DNA of 40,257 nucleotides, taken from Muribaculaceae bacterium (GTDB lineage Bacteria; Bacteroidota; Bacteroidia; Bacteroidales; Muribaculaceae). A model generated the notes under the pieces. That model worked only from the letters and a program-made list of their open reading frames with translations, was not told where the DNA came from and searched no databases. The translations under genes were made by a program, and so were the position numbers. Positions 12,686 through 22,166 of this stretch are shown here, piece by piece (the first letter of the stretch is position 1; each line of letters starts with the position of its first letter). The stretch covers positions 1-40,257 of the forward strand of contig JAFZKD010000077.1 in assembly GCA_017553785.1 (NCBI GenBank), in the 5' to 3' direction.

Positions 12686-14446
12686 ATGAAATCATCCGTT
12701 TTTAAAAGACTTTCGTTAGCGCTAGTCGCTGTGATGGTGGTCGCCACCGCCCAAGCTGACATCTATTTCAAAATCAATGACATTCAGCTGAGAGAAAACG
12801 ATCTCGGTACCGAGATTATCGTACCTGTCTGGGCAAAATGCACGACACAGACTGATATTTGGGATATTAATCTCACTTTTCCTGAAGGGTTGACACCCAT
12901 CGAGGTTACCAAATCTTATGGCATGGAAATGGGTTTCTATAATTCAAATGGCCAATTTGATGTATATGAAGCACAACTGTTGACGAATGAAGACTATACC
13001 CATATGATTGGCTGTACATTGGGCTCTTTAGATTATTACAAAACACAGAATGATGAAGGCGAGACGGTCTACGAGCCTTGTGGATCATTAAGATGGGAAG
13101 TTTACGGCTGGAGTGATTACTACGAACAACTTTTATTAATAAAGTTTTATGTTGACCCTAGCTTCACTGGAGGAGAAATACAGATAACAGCCAGCTCAAG
13201 TTGCGGTTACAATGCCCGCTTTGGATCATTTTATTTCTCGCAAGACACGGCTATAGATCCATATCAGGCTGACATCAATGGTGACGGTGTGATCAACATT
13301 GATGATGCCACTTGCCTGTTAAACCACCTGATTGGCTTAGATTCCAATATTAGTGGTGGGGATGTTCACCACGACGGAAATATTGATATTCTGGACTATG
13401 AGGAAATGAAGGATTATCTCATATTCGGAGAATGGTATACAGGACATCGGTTTTACACAACTCAGACTAATACAAGTGTAGAGGTGTATTACCCACCTGT
13501 CAATGAACCTACCGAAGCTTCATTCTACATTAACGACCGGGAACTTACAGTCGATGATCTGGGAACCGAAATCATTATTCCTGTCGGCGCCCACTTCGGT
13601 AACTATATCAGTTCTTGGGATGTAGAATTCATTTTCCCGGAAGGATTGACTCCTGTCTATGCAACCAGGGGCAGCGACATGACCATGAATTTCTATGATG
13701 ACGAAGGTCAAGAGACAACAAAAGTCGCCAACTTGATGTATAACAATGCGTACACTCACTTTGTTTCTATGCCTACTTATATGGGATACCAGGCCCCAGA
13801 GATCGAAGGCGACCTTTACGAGCCTTATGGCACGATCAAATGGGATGCTGGAGATTATGATGAGATGTTCCTGATCCACTGTGAGGTCTCACCTTATTTT
13901 ACGGGCGGGAGTATTGAGGTTATCACCAATGCGTCAAGCGGTTATGACACACGCAACGACTTGATGGTTTTCGAGCCGATCACCAACGAGGTCTATATTG
14001 AAGAGTATGTCTATTGCCCTGGTGACATAAATAGCGATGGTCAGATTAGTATATCTGATGTAACAGAATTTGCTTACTATCTGATTGATCCAGCCTCATT
14101 ATCGGATTACATAAACATTCAAAGCGCAGACGCAGATCGTAATGGTGTATTAAATATTGCAGACCTCGATGGTTTATGTGATTATTTGTTGAATGGACAA
14201 TGGTATGCAGGATATGCGCTCAGTCAAGGTCAAACCGATGCCACAATTACAGTTTATTTTCCCGATTATACTGGCGATGTGAATGGTGATGGACAAATCA
14301 CCATCAGCGATGTGACGTCACTCATCGACATGCTCTTGACCATGGAATATATTGAATACAATGAGTTTATCGATGTGAATGGCGACGGCTATATCAGCAT
14401 TGCCGACGTGACAGCCCTCATCGACAAGCTGCTCAGCCAGCAATAA
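12686..14446 (+). CDS. Secreted protein with two cohesin-like beta-sandwich domains and three dockerin modules
   Basis: 586 residues with a signal peptide (about 1-24, ending AQA). Two related domains, about 26-190 and 276-440, share the frame I-N-D-x-x-L-x-x-x-DLGTEII-x-PV and W-D-x-x-x-x-FPEGLTP, typical of cohesin-like extracellular beta-sandwiches. Three dockerin-type pairs of Ca loops occur: ADINGDGVINIDDAT and partner (about 193-250), GDINSDGQISISDVT and partner (about 445-505), and GDVNGDGQITISDVT with VNGDGYISIADVT at the end (about 529-586). Cohesin-like and dockerin modules in one chain could let molecules associate. No catalytic domain is seen. Confidence 0.8.
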   Translation: MKSSVFKRLSLALVAVMVVATAQADIYFKINDIQLRENDLGTEIIVPVWAKCTTQTDIWDINLTFPEGLTPIEVTKSYGMEMGFYNSNGQFDVYEAQLLTNEDYTHMIGCTLGSLDYYKTQNDEGETVYEPCGSLRWEVYGWSDYYEQLLLIKFYVDPSFTGGEIQITASSSCGYNARFGSFYFSQDTAIDPYQADINGDGVINIDDATCLLNHLIGLDSNISGGDVHHDGNIDILDYEEMKDYLIFGEWYTGHRFYTTQTNTSVEVYYPPVNEPTEASFYINDRELTVDDLGTEIIIPVGAHFGNYISSWDVEFIFPEGLTPVYATRGSDMTMNFYDDEGQETTKVANLMYNNAYTHFVSMPTYMGYQAPEIEGDLYEPYGTIKWDAGDYDEMFLIHCEVSPYFTGGSIEVITNASSGYDTRNDLMVFEPITNEVYIEEYVYCPGDINSDGQISISDVTEFAYYLIDPASLSDYINIQSADADRNGVLNIADLDGLCDYLLNGQWYAGYALSQGQTDATITVYFPDYTGDVNGDGQITISDVTSLIDMLLTMEYIEYNEFIDVNGDGYISIADVTALIDKLLSQQ

Positions 14447-14470
14447 ACACAGGAAACATTCCTGACATCA

Positions 14471-14510
14471 AAGATGATGCGCCACGCTCTGCAGCATGGC
14501 GCATCATCTT
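14471..14510. terminator. Bidirectional terminator between convergent genes
   Basis: Perfect 14-pair inverted repeat AAGATGATGCGCCA/TGGCGCATCATCTT with a 12-base loop, lying between a plus-strand and a minus-strand gene that converge. No strong T-run on either side. Confidence 0.75.
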
Positions 14511-14535
14511 GTCAATCCTACCCTAGTCTGTCGTG

Positions 14536-15735
14536 TTACCGCAGCAGGTCGAGCACCTCGTCCAGGGAACCGTCGTTGGGTGAAGGATCGACGCCTAGCA
14601 GATGGCACAGCAGCGGATAGATGCACACGTTGCGGAATCGCTCTTTTTTCTCATAACCCACCTTGAAGTCGGGGCCTACAGCGCGGAAACCCACCTGCAT
14701 GTCGGCAGCGGTGTGGTCAAAGCCGTGACTGCCCAACTGCTTTTTGGAGGGCTTGTAGGCAAACAGCCAACCCACATCGGGCAATACCACCACGTCACCA
14801 ATATTGGGATTGTTGCCATAGTTCAAATAAGCGGGCAACTCTCCCCTCTTCCACGCGCGGATGTGGTCCACTCCCTGCAGCGCCACGTAAATTGAATCGA
14901 TGTACTCGGGCTTGCTCGCATAGATGAGCGTAGGATAATCGTTGCACGCACGCTCAACCCACCGCTGCGGCAGATAATCATCGATGTTCACAAAACGCCC
15001 TGGATCAACACTGGTCATTCCGTGGTCACCTGTGATGATGAGGTTCACCTGGCTGCCGATGGGCAGTTTCTTGATGCGTTTCCACATCTGGCTCAGCAAC
15101 TTGTCGAGATATTCCAACGCCTTGCGCGTAGGAAGACTCACCGGCCCGTAATTATGGCCGCTGCGGTCGGGTTCCTCGAAATAGGCCATCACCAGATGAG
15201 GCCGGTCTTTCTCGGGCAACTTCAACAAACGGATCACCTCATCGACACGGCTAGGGAAATCGAGCTGTTCGGTCTGGTAATCACGCCAATAGCTGGGATG
15301 GTCATCATTGACAGCGACATCGCTGCCCACCCAAAAGACCGTCGCCGTTTTCACGCCCTGACGCTTTGCGGTGAGCCACACGGGATCTCCACCATAGTAA
15401 TAACCCTTAGAGCGGGTGTCATTATTGCCTAGCGAGAATTCCACGCCCCGCTCACGATCCCAAAAGTTGTTGGCGATAATGCCGTGGTGGTCAGGCACAA
15501 GCCCCGTTGCCAACGTGTAGTGGTTGGGGAATGTCTTGCTGGGGAACGACGGTTGGACCACCGCCTTGACACCTTCTTTCGCCAACTGGTTCAGGAATGG
15601 CACGTCATAAGTGTCAAGATAGTCCCAACGCAGCCCGTCAAGCGACACGATCACCGTGTAGGTGTCACGACCGGCAGCCCACGCCTGTCCTTGCAGGGCC
15701 AACAGAAACAGTAACGACAATAAGACTTTGCGCAT
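14536..15735 (-). CDS. Exported type I phosphodiesterase/nucleotide pyrophosphatase (NPP-like)
   Basis: 399 residues from the ATG at 15735, which gives a clean signal peptide (MRKVLLSLLFLLALQGQAWA); a longer start would precede it with a hydrophilic stretch. Two-metal NPP residues are complete: D33 (SLDGLRWDYL), nucleophile T68 (PSKTFPNHYTL), D190 and H194 (EEPDRSGHNYGP), D237-H238 (ITGDHGM) and H337 (GSHGFDH). NPPs hydrolyse phosphodiester or pyrophosphate bonds, often in nucleotides. It is likely periplasmic. It lies downstream of the terminator of the TonB/lipoprotein operon and may have its own promoter (TAAATTTG at 15842-15835). It may supply phosphate or nucleosides. Confidence 0.88.
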   Translation of the reverse strand: MRKVLLSLLFLLALQGQAWAAGRDTYTVIVSLDGLRWDYLDTYDVPFLNQLAKEGVKAVVQPSFPSKTFPNHYTLATGLVPDHHGIIANNFWDRERGVEFSLGNNDTRSKGYYYGGDPVWLTAKRQGVKTATVFWVGSDVAVNDDHPSYWRDYQTEQLDFPSRVDEVIRLLKLPEKDRPHLVMAYFEEPDRSGHNYGPVSLPTRKALEYLDKLLSQMWKRIKKLPIGSQVNLIITGDHGMTSVDPGRFVNIDDYLPQRWVERACNDYPTLIYASKPEYIDSIYVALQGVDHIRAWKRGELPAYLNYGNNPNIGDVVVLPDVGWLFAYKPSKKQLGSHGFDHTAADMQVGFRAVGPDFKVGYEKKERFRNVCIYPLLCHLLGVDPSPNDGSLDEVLDLLR

Positions 15736-15750
15736 AATCTTATATTTCTT

Positions 15751-15785
15751 AAAAAGGGGGATTGCCATTAATGGCAACTCCCCCT
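15751..15785 (-). terminator. Intrinsic terminator of the TonB receptor/lipoprotein operon
   Basis: AGGGGGA/TCCCCCT and TTGCCA/TGGCAA stack into a 13-pair stem with one bulged base and a TTAA loop; on the minus strand five T residues follow. Confidence 0.8.
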
Positions 15786-15843
15786 AATTCTATTCATGAG
15801 TGAATGAAAACATGCTTAGTAACTAGACTCAGTACAAATTTAG

Positions 15844-17361
15844 TTACTGGGCCTTCTCGTGCGAGAAGTAGATACCGTTAGCGAGCTGAGGAACATCCTT
15901 GTAGGTGCTCTTCACACCGATAACCGACAGCTTGTCGCCCACGGTAATGCCGAGGGTCTCGAGCAGGTTCTTGCGGTTGTCGCCGGTAGCACCCCAACCG
16001 GGATAGGTACCATAGACATAGACGCTGTTGGTCTCATCCTCAAGATATACGTTGCCATAGGTCGGGTTGGCAATCTCGGTAATGGTACCGGTCAGCATGT
16101 AGTAAACATTGGGATCGTCAGCCTGATCAAGGAACTCGTCGATACTGATGGGAGTCACATGCTTGACGTCCTCGAGCACAGCGCCAGTCATCTGGGCAGT
16201 ACCCTTGTATTCGCCTCGCTTGCCGACGAGAGTAACGATGTCACCCTCCTTCAAACCAGCGGCCTCAAACTCGCCCTTAGCGCCGATGCCGTAAACATAG
16301 GTCTCGCCTGACCAGTCACGGAGGTAAACATTGCCATAGGTAGGATTAGCCACACTAATGATCACACCCGAGATGCGATACTGGGTGTCACCCACAGGAG
16401 CCTCGAGGAACTCAGCTACCGAAGCTGCTACAATCGAGCCCTTCTGATAGATGGTTGCCTGGGCGGTATATTCCTTACCCTTTTCGTCGGTGGTCTTGAA
16501 CACTACCGTAGCGCTGCGGTCGCCGCCGTTATTGGCAGGAGCGCGGAAGGTTACCACGGGCTCGGCGCCTCCCGATATGGAAACGATGGACAGCCAGTCC
16601 TTGGCCTCGTCAGGAATCTCAACCGAGATGCCGTTAGTGGTCTTGCAGCTCAAGTTAACAACCACGTTACCGCCATCGACGGGGATGGTAGCGTCCTCGG
16701 GATCATAACCCTCGACTTTGACGAGCGACTTCTGGATATTGATCACGGTCACGTCAACCAGCTCGACGGTTCCGTTATACAAGGTCTTGGGACCCTCGAT
16801 GGTGATGATGTCACCAACCTCGAGACCCCAGCTCAGGAAGTTCTTGGTCTGGCCCTTGGCATCCAGGGTACCGTAGATATAAATCTCACCGGTCTCATCC
16901 TGCAGATACCAGTTACCGTAGGTCGTATTCACGATTTTGGTGACAGTACCTGTCACGCGGTAGGTCTTGCTCTCGGGACCGGCAATCACCTCGGCACAAG
17001 TCGCATTGCTGACCGTGGCAAGGCCCTGGATCACGTTGATGGTCTGCTTCTTGTCGGCACAAGCAACGTGGAGCACGGCAGTGCGGCCGTCGGGGGCTGC
17101 GGGAGCGCTGAAGGTCACCTGGGTCTCACCGGCGCCACCAGCCATCGGGCTAACGGTCAGCCACTCGGGGAACTCTTCCTCGTCAAACGACCAAGCCTCC
17201 TTGGCATTAACGGTAATCGTGTTGGAACCACCGGCCTCGTCAATGGCCACATAGGAAGAAGACACCTGAATCTCATCGAGCAAAGTCATTGCATCGTCAT
17301 CCGAGCAGCTCGACAACAGGGCGACCAGTGCAAAAAACGAAATAAAATATTTGAGTTTCAT
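15844..17361 (-). CDS. Surface lipoprotein with BACON and OB-fold domains
   Basis: 505 residues. Lipoprotein signal ALLSSC with the acylated Cys at 19, followed by SDDD, the Bacteroidetes lipoprotein export signal for surface display. A BACON domain (about 28-112) has the AWSF-to-EWLTVSP core; a second BACON-like domain is about 215-310 (KDWLSIVSISGG). Three OB-fold repeats (about 118-205, 312-395 and 400-500) share YRVTG-x-x or YMLTG-x-x, NPTYGNVYL and D-x-x-YVYG. BACON domains often bind glycans or mucin; the OB repeats resemble those of extracellular nucleases. It starts 23 bases after the TonB receptor stop, so the two form one operon and probably one uptake complex. Confidence 0.85.
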   Translation of the reverse strand: MKLKYFISFFALVALLSSCSDDDAMTLLDEIQVSSSYVAIDEAGGSNTITVNAKEAWSFDEEEFPEWLTVSPMAGGAGETQVTFSAPAAPDGRTAVLHVACADKKQTINVIQGLATVSNATCAEVIAGPESKTYRVTGTVTKIVNTTYGNWYLQDETGEIYIYGTLDAKGQTKNFLSWGLEVGDIITIEGPKTLYNGTVELVDVTVINIQKSLVKVEGYDPEDATIPVDGGNVVVNLSCKTTNGISVEIPDEAKDWLSIVSISGGAEPVVTFRAPANNGGDRSATVVFKTTDEKGKEYTAQATIYQKGSIVAASVAEFLEAPVGDTQYRISGVIISVANPTYGNVYLRDWSGETYVYGIGAKGEFEAAGLKEGDIVTLVGKRGEYKGTAQMTGAVLEDVKHVTPISIDEFLDQADDPNVYYMLTGTITEIANPTYGNVYLEDETNSVYVYGTYPGWGATGDNRKNLLETLGITVGDKLSVIGVKSTYKDVPQLANGIYFSHEKAQ

Positions 17362-17384
17362 AATATTGTCTTAGTCTTTAGGAA

Positions 17385-20300
17385 TTAGTTGAAGATGTAC
17401 TTGATACCGATAGAAGCGTTCCAGCACTGGCCGATGGCCTTGTTGGGAACGAAGGTCTTGGTGGCACCGTCAATCGACTTGGGTGTCGAGAAGGTGGCAT
17501 AACCCTGAGCGTCAACGCCCTCATACTTGAGGATGCGGGGATCGCTGCCGATCTCGGGATTGAGATACTTGCTCACACCCCAGCTCGAGTTGAACAGGTT
17601 GAGCACGTTCTTCACATCAAACAGCAGTTGCAGCGTGTTCTTGACACCACCCACCTTCAACGAGAAGTCATGCTTGTAGCTCAAGTCAACACGGTGAACC
17701 CAGGGGTTGTAAACGCTGTATGCCTCGGCATATTCGCCCTGATGCTTCTTCAGGTAGTCGTTGGCATGCACATAGTCCATGAAACGGGTCTTGTCACCCT
17801 CGCTGACGAAGCGGAACTCGCCGTTGGCGACCTGCTCGTCGGTGGGGATATAGAGTGCGTCGTAGTTGTATCCGTCGCCGTTCATGTCGTTGGCCATCAT
17901 ATAGGAGTAGTTGTAACCGCCACGCCAGGTTTCATAGATGACGCCATAGTGGTTACCGCTGTGGTCATGGCCGGTTGCCGACAGGATGAAACGGTCGGGA
18001 GTCACATACTGCGAGTTGTGAAGCTTGATGTTGTTGGGACCCTCGACGGTGGGAACATAGGTGAAGGCGCTCTCAGCAGCGCTACCGGGCATACCGGTAA
18101 CCTCCTTGTTCACGGTGTGGGTATAGGCAGCCATCAGGCTCAACCAGTCGGTGGGATCAGCATTCAAGGTGATATTGCCGATCCAGCCATAACCGCGGCT
18201 GGTGTTCTCCAGGACGAAGGCCTTGGTTCCCGTGCGGAAACCAGCAGGATAGATGGGACGGTTGTCAACACCGTTGAAGCGTGCAAAGCCTCCCACGCTG
18301 GGGATTGCCCAGTCGCTGATGCTGGCGGCGTTGATGTTCTTGTTAAAGATACCCTCGATAGTCATAGTGAAGGGGAACGATACGGGGATCGTGTAGTCAA
18401 CAGCCAACGAGGTCTTCCACACCATCGGCATCTTGAAGTCGGGATCAACAGCCGAGATCGACGAGGGAACGGTACCCATGTCGGAAGTCACATTTTCGGG
18501 ATAACCCATCGAGATGAGCTTGTCGCGAAGGGCGTTGATGGTGGCATGACCCTCGGCATCGGTCACCAGACCGCCCTCAAACAGGCTCATGTCGGTGTTC
18601 TTGCTGTTGAGCTGAGCCTGATACTGTACCAGACCGCCGTTGGTGGGCATGTTGGTGAAGAATACAAGGGGCAGACGGCCCGAGAACAGACCCGAACCAC
18701 CACGCACCTTGAGCACCTTGTTGCCGAATACGTCCCAGATAAAGCCTACGCGCGGTTGCACGATGAGGTTGCTGCTCGGCCACTTGCCGGTATCGATGTG
18801 ACGGACGTCACCGTTCTTGTCATAATAATTGAGTGCCAGGATGGCGTTGTTGGTGATCAGGTCACCGTTGTTGAAGAACAGGCCGTCAAGACGCAGGCCG
18901 TAGGTCAACTTGAAGAATTTGTTGATGTTCCACTCGTCTTGGGCATAGATACCAGCCTTGTTGAACTGAACGCGTGCGGCAGGCTTGGTCTCACTGCCGT
19001 AACCGTAGGTCAAGCAAACAACCTCGGGGGCTGCGCCGTTGATGAAGTCATCAACACTGTTGTAGCGGTAGTAACCGGTACCGTTGCGCATGTACTGGTT
19101 GTCGGCCATCTGATGCTCGAATGACAGACCACCCATGATCTTGTGGTTGCCGTAGTACCAGGTCACGTCATCACGCAGGTTCCAGATGGTGTTGTGAACG
19201 GCATTGTTCCAGGTAAACAACTCATAACCCAGAGCCATGTAGTTGTCGCGGTTGCCCTCTTCATCGAGCATGGTGATGTCGATGAAGGGGAACTCGCTCG
19301 AATTGCTGGCGCGGATATCATCCAGCTTAGACAAGGTAGCCAGGAACTGGTTCGACAGGTTGTCGCTCAGACGGCTGTTCAGGTCAAACGAGAAAGAGTG
19401 TACCAGGTTGTCCATGCCATACATTGAGTTGGCAAACGAGAAGGACTTCTGCGATACGCGGGCATTGGCCATACGGGTGCCACCATCCATCGACGAGGCG
19501 TTGGGGTTGCTCCAGTAGCGGTTCTTGGTATAATTGTAACGCAGAGCCAGATGGTGGTCATGGCTGATATTCCAGTCCAGGCGGGCGAGCAACTTGTAGT
19601 TGTTCTCGTCGGCAGGGAAGTTGGTGTAGGAACCGGTGTCATAACCGTATTTTTTCTTCACAAAGTCGCTCACGCGGGCCAGATCGGCAAGCGTGGTGCG
19701 AGAGATGTACTGGTCAGGAACGGCAACTCCGTTTTCCGATGCACGCCACATGTTGACGATGGTGGGTTGCTTGGTCATCTCTCCATTGACAAAGAAGAAC
19801 AGCTTGTCCTTGATGATCGGGCCGCCGATGGTGGCGCCGTAGGTGGTCACCTGCATCTTCTCGCGGGCCTGGCCGATCTGGGTACGCTCAACGGCGTCAC
19901 CGCGCATGTTCTCGTTGCGGTGGAACCAGTAGGCGCTGCCACGGAACTTGTTGGTACCGCTCTTGGTGATAGCGTTCACACCACCACCAATGAAGTTGGT
20001 CTGGCGAACGTCATAAGGCGAAATCACCACCTGCAGCTCCTCGATGGCCTCGATGCTGATGGGGTTGCCACCACCAGGCAGGCTACTGCTCAGACCAAAG
20101 TTGTTATTGAAATTGGCGCCATCGACCGTGAAGTTGGCCGTACGACCGTCGGTACCAGCAAAGCTCATGCCATTGCCGCCGTAGGGTGACAGACGCGTCA
20201 CGTCGGTCAGGCTGCGGGTAACAGTAGGCAGGTTGCTGATCTGAGTGCTGTTGATGTTGGTAGCAGCACCGGTCTTCTCAGCCCTGAACTTCGTGGCGGC

Positions 20301-20669
20301 AGTGGTAACAACCACCTCACCAAGAGTATTGGCGTCAACACTCATGTCAAAGTCAAGATTGGAGGTCTCAGCAAGTTGCAGCATCACTCCCTCATAATTG
20401 CGGGGCTCGTAGCCGATGTAGGACACGCTAACGGTGTAGGGACCACCGGGACGCATACCCTGGATGGTGTAACGGCCATCCATGTTGGTCACGGCGTTGT
20501 ACTTGGTGCCCGAGGGCGTGTGCAAGGCGGTGATCGTAGCGCCAATCATCGCTTGCTGGTTTTCATCGGTCACAACACCCGACAATGCCGATGTCGTCAC
20601 CTGGGCACTGGACGACAATGCCACAAAGAACATTGCCACTAATGCCATTAACTTAACTTTTCTCAACAT
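17385..20669 (-). CDS. Oar-type TonB-dependent receptor
   Basis: 1094 residues. Signal peptide to about 22; a carboxypeptidase-regulatory-like domain about 28-112 (SGVVTDENQQAMIGATITA, GRYTIQGMRPGGPYTV); a plug with VDGANFNNNFG and IEAIEELQVVISPYDVRQTNFIGGGVNAITKSGTN; then an outer-membrane barrel ending in an aromatic strand (KYIFN). The plug motifs place it in the Oar/OmpA-like subgroup rather than SusC. Oar-type receptors move large substrates such as peptides or proteins. Its leader is unusually long (see 20724-20896). The partner lipoprotein is encoded directly downstream. Substrate unknown. Confidence 0.92.
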   Translation of the reverse strand: MLRKVKLMALVAMFFVALSSSAQVTTSALSGVVTDENQQAMIGATITALHTPSGTKYNAVTNMDGRYTIQGMRPGGPYTVSVSYIGYEPRNYEGVMLQLAETSNLDFDMSVDANTLGEVVVTTAATKFRAEKTGAATNINSTQISNLPTVTRSLTDVTRLSPYGGNGMSFAGTDGRTANFTVDGANFNNNFGLSSSLPGGGNPISIEAIEELQVVISPYDVRQTNFIGGGVNAITKSGTNKFRGSAYWFHRNENMRGDAVERTQIGQAREKMQVTTYGATIGGPIIKDKLFFFVNGEMTKQPTIVNMWRASENGVAVPDQYISRTTLADLARVSDFVKKKYGYDTGSYTNFPADENNYKLLARLDWNISHDHHLALRYNYTKNRYWSNPNASSMDGGTRMANARVSQKSFSFANSMYGMDNLVHSFSFDLNSRLSDNLSNQFLATLSKLDDIRASNSSEFPFIDITMLDEEGNRDNYMALGYELFTWNNAVHNTIWNLRDDVTWYYGNHKIMGGLSFEHQMADNQYMRNGTGYYRYNSVDDFINGAAPEVVCLTYGYGSETKPAARVQFNKAGIYAQDEWNINKFFKLTYGLRLDGLFFNNGDLITNNAILALNYYDKNGDVRHIDTGKWPSSNLIVQPRVGFIWDVFGNKVLKVRGGSGLFSGRLPLVFFTNMPTNGGLVQYQAQLNSKNTDMSLFEGGLVTDAEGHATINALRDKLISMGYPENVTSDMGTVPSSISAVDPDFKMPMVWKTSLAVDYTIPVSFPFTMTIEGIFNKNINAASISDWAIPSVGGFARFNGVDNRPIYPAGFRTGTKAFVLENTSRGYGWIGNITLNADPTDWLSLMAAYTHTVNKEVTGMPGSAAESAFTYVPTVEGPNNIKLHNSQYVTPDRFILSATGHDHSGNHYGVIYETWRGGYNYSYMMANDMNGDGYNYDALYIPTDEQVANGEFRFVSEGDKTRFMDYVHANDYLKKHQGEYAEAYSVYNPWVHRVDLSYKHDFSLKVGGVKNTLQLLFDVKNVLNLFNSSWGVSKYLNPEIGSDPRILKYEGVDAQGYATFSTPKSIDGATKTFVPNKAIGQCWNASIGIKYIFN

Positions 20670-20723
20670 ACTAAAAGTTTGTTTTAAAGATTAAATAAAA
20701 ATAGAATAAATATTAATTATCAA

Positions 20724-20896
20724 CTAAAAATTTAACGCCACATTAGCGGGTACTATCCCATCTAACGCGGCGCTTATGTGGCTGGCATCCCTGTCTTGCA
20801 GCGGATTGTAGAACTGCCTGGCAGCATCTCCGCTACAAATTATCTTGAAAGGTATGCCTAATGAATATACTGACATTTTCTTATCTGTCACATTTT
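20724..20896 (-). promoter_or_regulatory. Structured 5' leader of the TonB receptor gene
   Basis: From the predicted start near 20896 to the ATG there are about 227 bases. A strong hairpin at 20737-20782 (GCCACAT/ATGTGGC plus AGCG/CGCT around one unpaired base each side) is followed on the minus strand by GTTAAATTTTTAG, which is attenuator-like. A 50-codon open frame (ATG at 20876, stop near 20724) covers the same stretch and could be a leader peptide or chance. No known riboswitch consensus was recognised. From the receptor ATG to 20723 the sequence is AT-rich and featureless. Confidence 0.45.
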
Positions 20897-20902
20897 CGAG
20901 TA

Positions 20903-20936
20903 CAAAGGTAGACATTATTCCTCAATTAATAACAAA
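20903..20936 (-). promoter_or_regulatory. Promoter of the TonB receptor operon
   Basis: -7 box TACCTTTG (20910-20903) and -33 TTTG (20936-20933) on the minus strand with a 22-base spacer. The rest of the spacer to 21041 shows nothing further except the inverted words TTGGTCCAATTA/TAATTGGACCAA near 20983-21022, which could terminate the LRR-dockerin operon in some form. Confidence 0.7.
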
Positions 20937-21041
20937 GAAAACCAGACAATTTATTAACAATTTAATTCCTCATAATTAACCAAATTGGTCCAATTAACCT
21001 TTAGCGGCTAATTGGACCAATCCTAAATTCTCACGTCACCG

Positions 21042-22166
21042 CTACCAACGGCCGTTGAGCAGATAATCAATCAGCTCGGTCAAGTCATCGATGTTCACCT
21101 TGCCGTCCACATAGCAGTCGGCATTACTCAGGTTGAGGTCATCAGACTTTCCGGTGAGCAGATAATCGATCAGCGCCGTCAAGTCATCAACAGAGACCCT
21201 ACCGTCGCCATCGACGTCACCCGACATGACCATGTCGGCATTGATCATGCGATACTCGGTGAAACCCCGCAGTTGCCAACCCTCATAGTAGCTGATTTGG
21301 ATCGTGTCCATTTCCAAATCAACCGGTGCGGTATAGGTCAAAGTGGTACTGTCCACGGTGACCTCGCCGTGCAGGGCGAGGGCCATGCCGATGCGGTAGT
21401 TTTCGGGTAGCCCGGTGAGAATTTCGAAGCTCGCCCCGGCAGCGAGGCGCATACTCTTCGGAGGCAGTACCCATGTCGTGTCACCCAGTTCACCGCATGA
21501 CAGCGTCACCATCTTCGGCTCCGAGGGCCAACCAGGCACATTGACCGTGTGGCTAGCACCGTCAAGCTCAGCCGCAACACGCTTGCGGTTGCACTCCAGC
21601 ACCGGATTCTCCAGGTTGGTATATCCACGATACACCACCACAGCATTTCCCCTATCATTCACATCACAATAAAAGTGATACAAGTCCAAATAAGGGGCAT
21701 CCTTCACTAGCTGCAATCCCGTTCCCATCAGGGTGAACTGGCAATGCGTGGGGCTAAACATGAACGAAAAATCGCTAATATAGTTGTTAGCCACCAGCAC
21801 CGTCATCTTGTCGGCGTTGCAGAACACCAGCGGGTTGATGCTCTCCAACTCGTTACCGCTCAGGTCCAGCAGTTGCAGCGAGTCCAGCACCGTTAGCGGG
21901 AAAGTATTGGTAATGCCATTGCGACTCAAGTCCAATTCCTTCACCATCGGCAGATACACCACGTCACGCAAGTCGGTGATGCCCAGTCCCGACAGGTCAA
22001 TACTGGTAATCGTGTCGGTCTGGCTCTGCAGTACCTCGTCGTTCTCTTCAAGCCCAAGATGCTGCTTCACGCCCCACTCAAACTCGGGAGAGAAAAAGGT
22101 CACCGTCTGGGCACTTGCCGAAACCGCCATCACAGCAAGCAGTATAATAATAATTCTCGTCTTCAT
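21042..22166 (-). CDS. Secreted leucine-rich repeat protein with C-terminal dockerin
   Basis: 374 residues. Signal peptide to about 19 (AVSASAQ). Three to four internalin-type LRRs span about 45-135 (SIDLSGLGITDLRDV, KELDLSRNGI, LQLLDLSGNELESI). A beta-sandwich-like middle follows (about 150-305). A complete dockerin-type pair closes the protein: GDVDGDGRVSVDDLTALIDYLL and YVDGKVNIDDLTELIDYLL. The ATG overlaps the stop of the 1008-residue gene. LRRs usually bind proteins; the dockerin may anchor it to a partner. Third gene of the operon starting near 26280. Confidence 0.82.
   Translation of the reverse strand: MKTRIIIILLAVMAVSASAQTVTFFSPEFEWGVKQHLGLEENDEVLQSQTDTITSIDLSGLGITDLRDVVYLPMVKELDLSRNGITNTFPLTVLDSLQLLDLSGNELESINPLVFCNADKMTVLVANNYISDFSFMFSPTHCQFTLMGTGLQLVKDAPYLDLYHFYCDVNDRGNAVVVYRGYTNLENPVLECNRKRVAAELDGASHTVNVPGWPSEPKMVTLSCGELGDTTWVLPPKSMRLAAGASFEILTGLPENYRIGMALALHGEVTVDSTTLTYTAPVDLEMDTIQISYYEGWQLRGFTEYRMINADMVMSGDVDGDGRVSVDDLTALIDYLLTGKSDDLNLSNADCYVDGKVNIDDLTELIDYLLNGRW

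Noticed and set aside
17628-19124. 498-codon open frame on the plus strand
   Set aside because: It lies entirely opposite the TonB receptor gene, is Val/His/Gly-rich with no domain, and has no promoter; an antisense shadow.
20737-20890. Cobalamin riboswitch in the receptor leader
   Set aside because: A GCCAC word is present, but the other conserved B12-box elements are missing.
20724-20915. 63-codon frame upstream of the TonB receptor
   Set aside because: Its start lies upstream of the predicted transcription start and over the -7 box; only the shorter 50-codon form could be translated, so it is kept as part of the leader.
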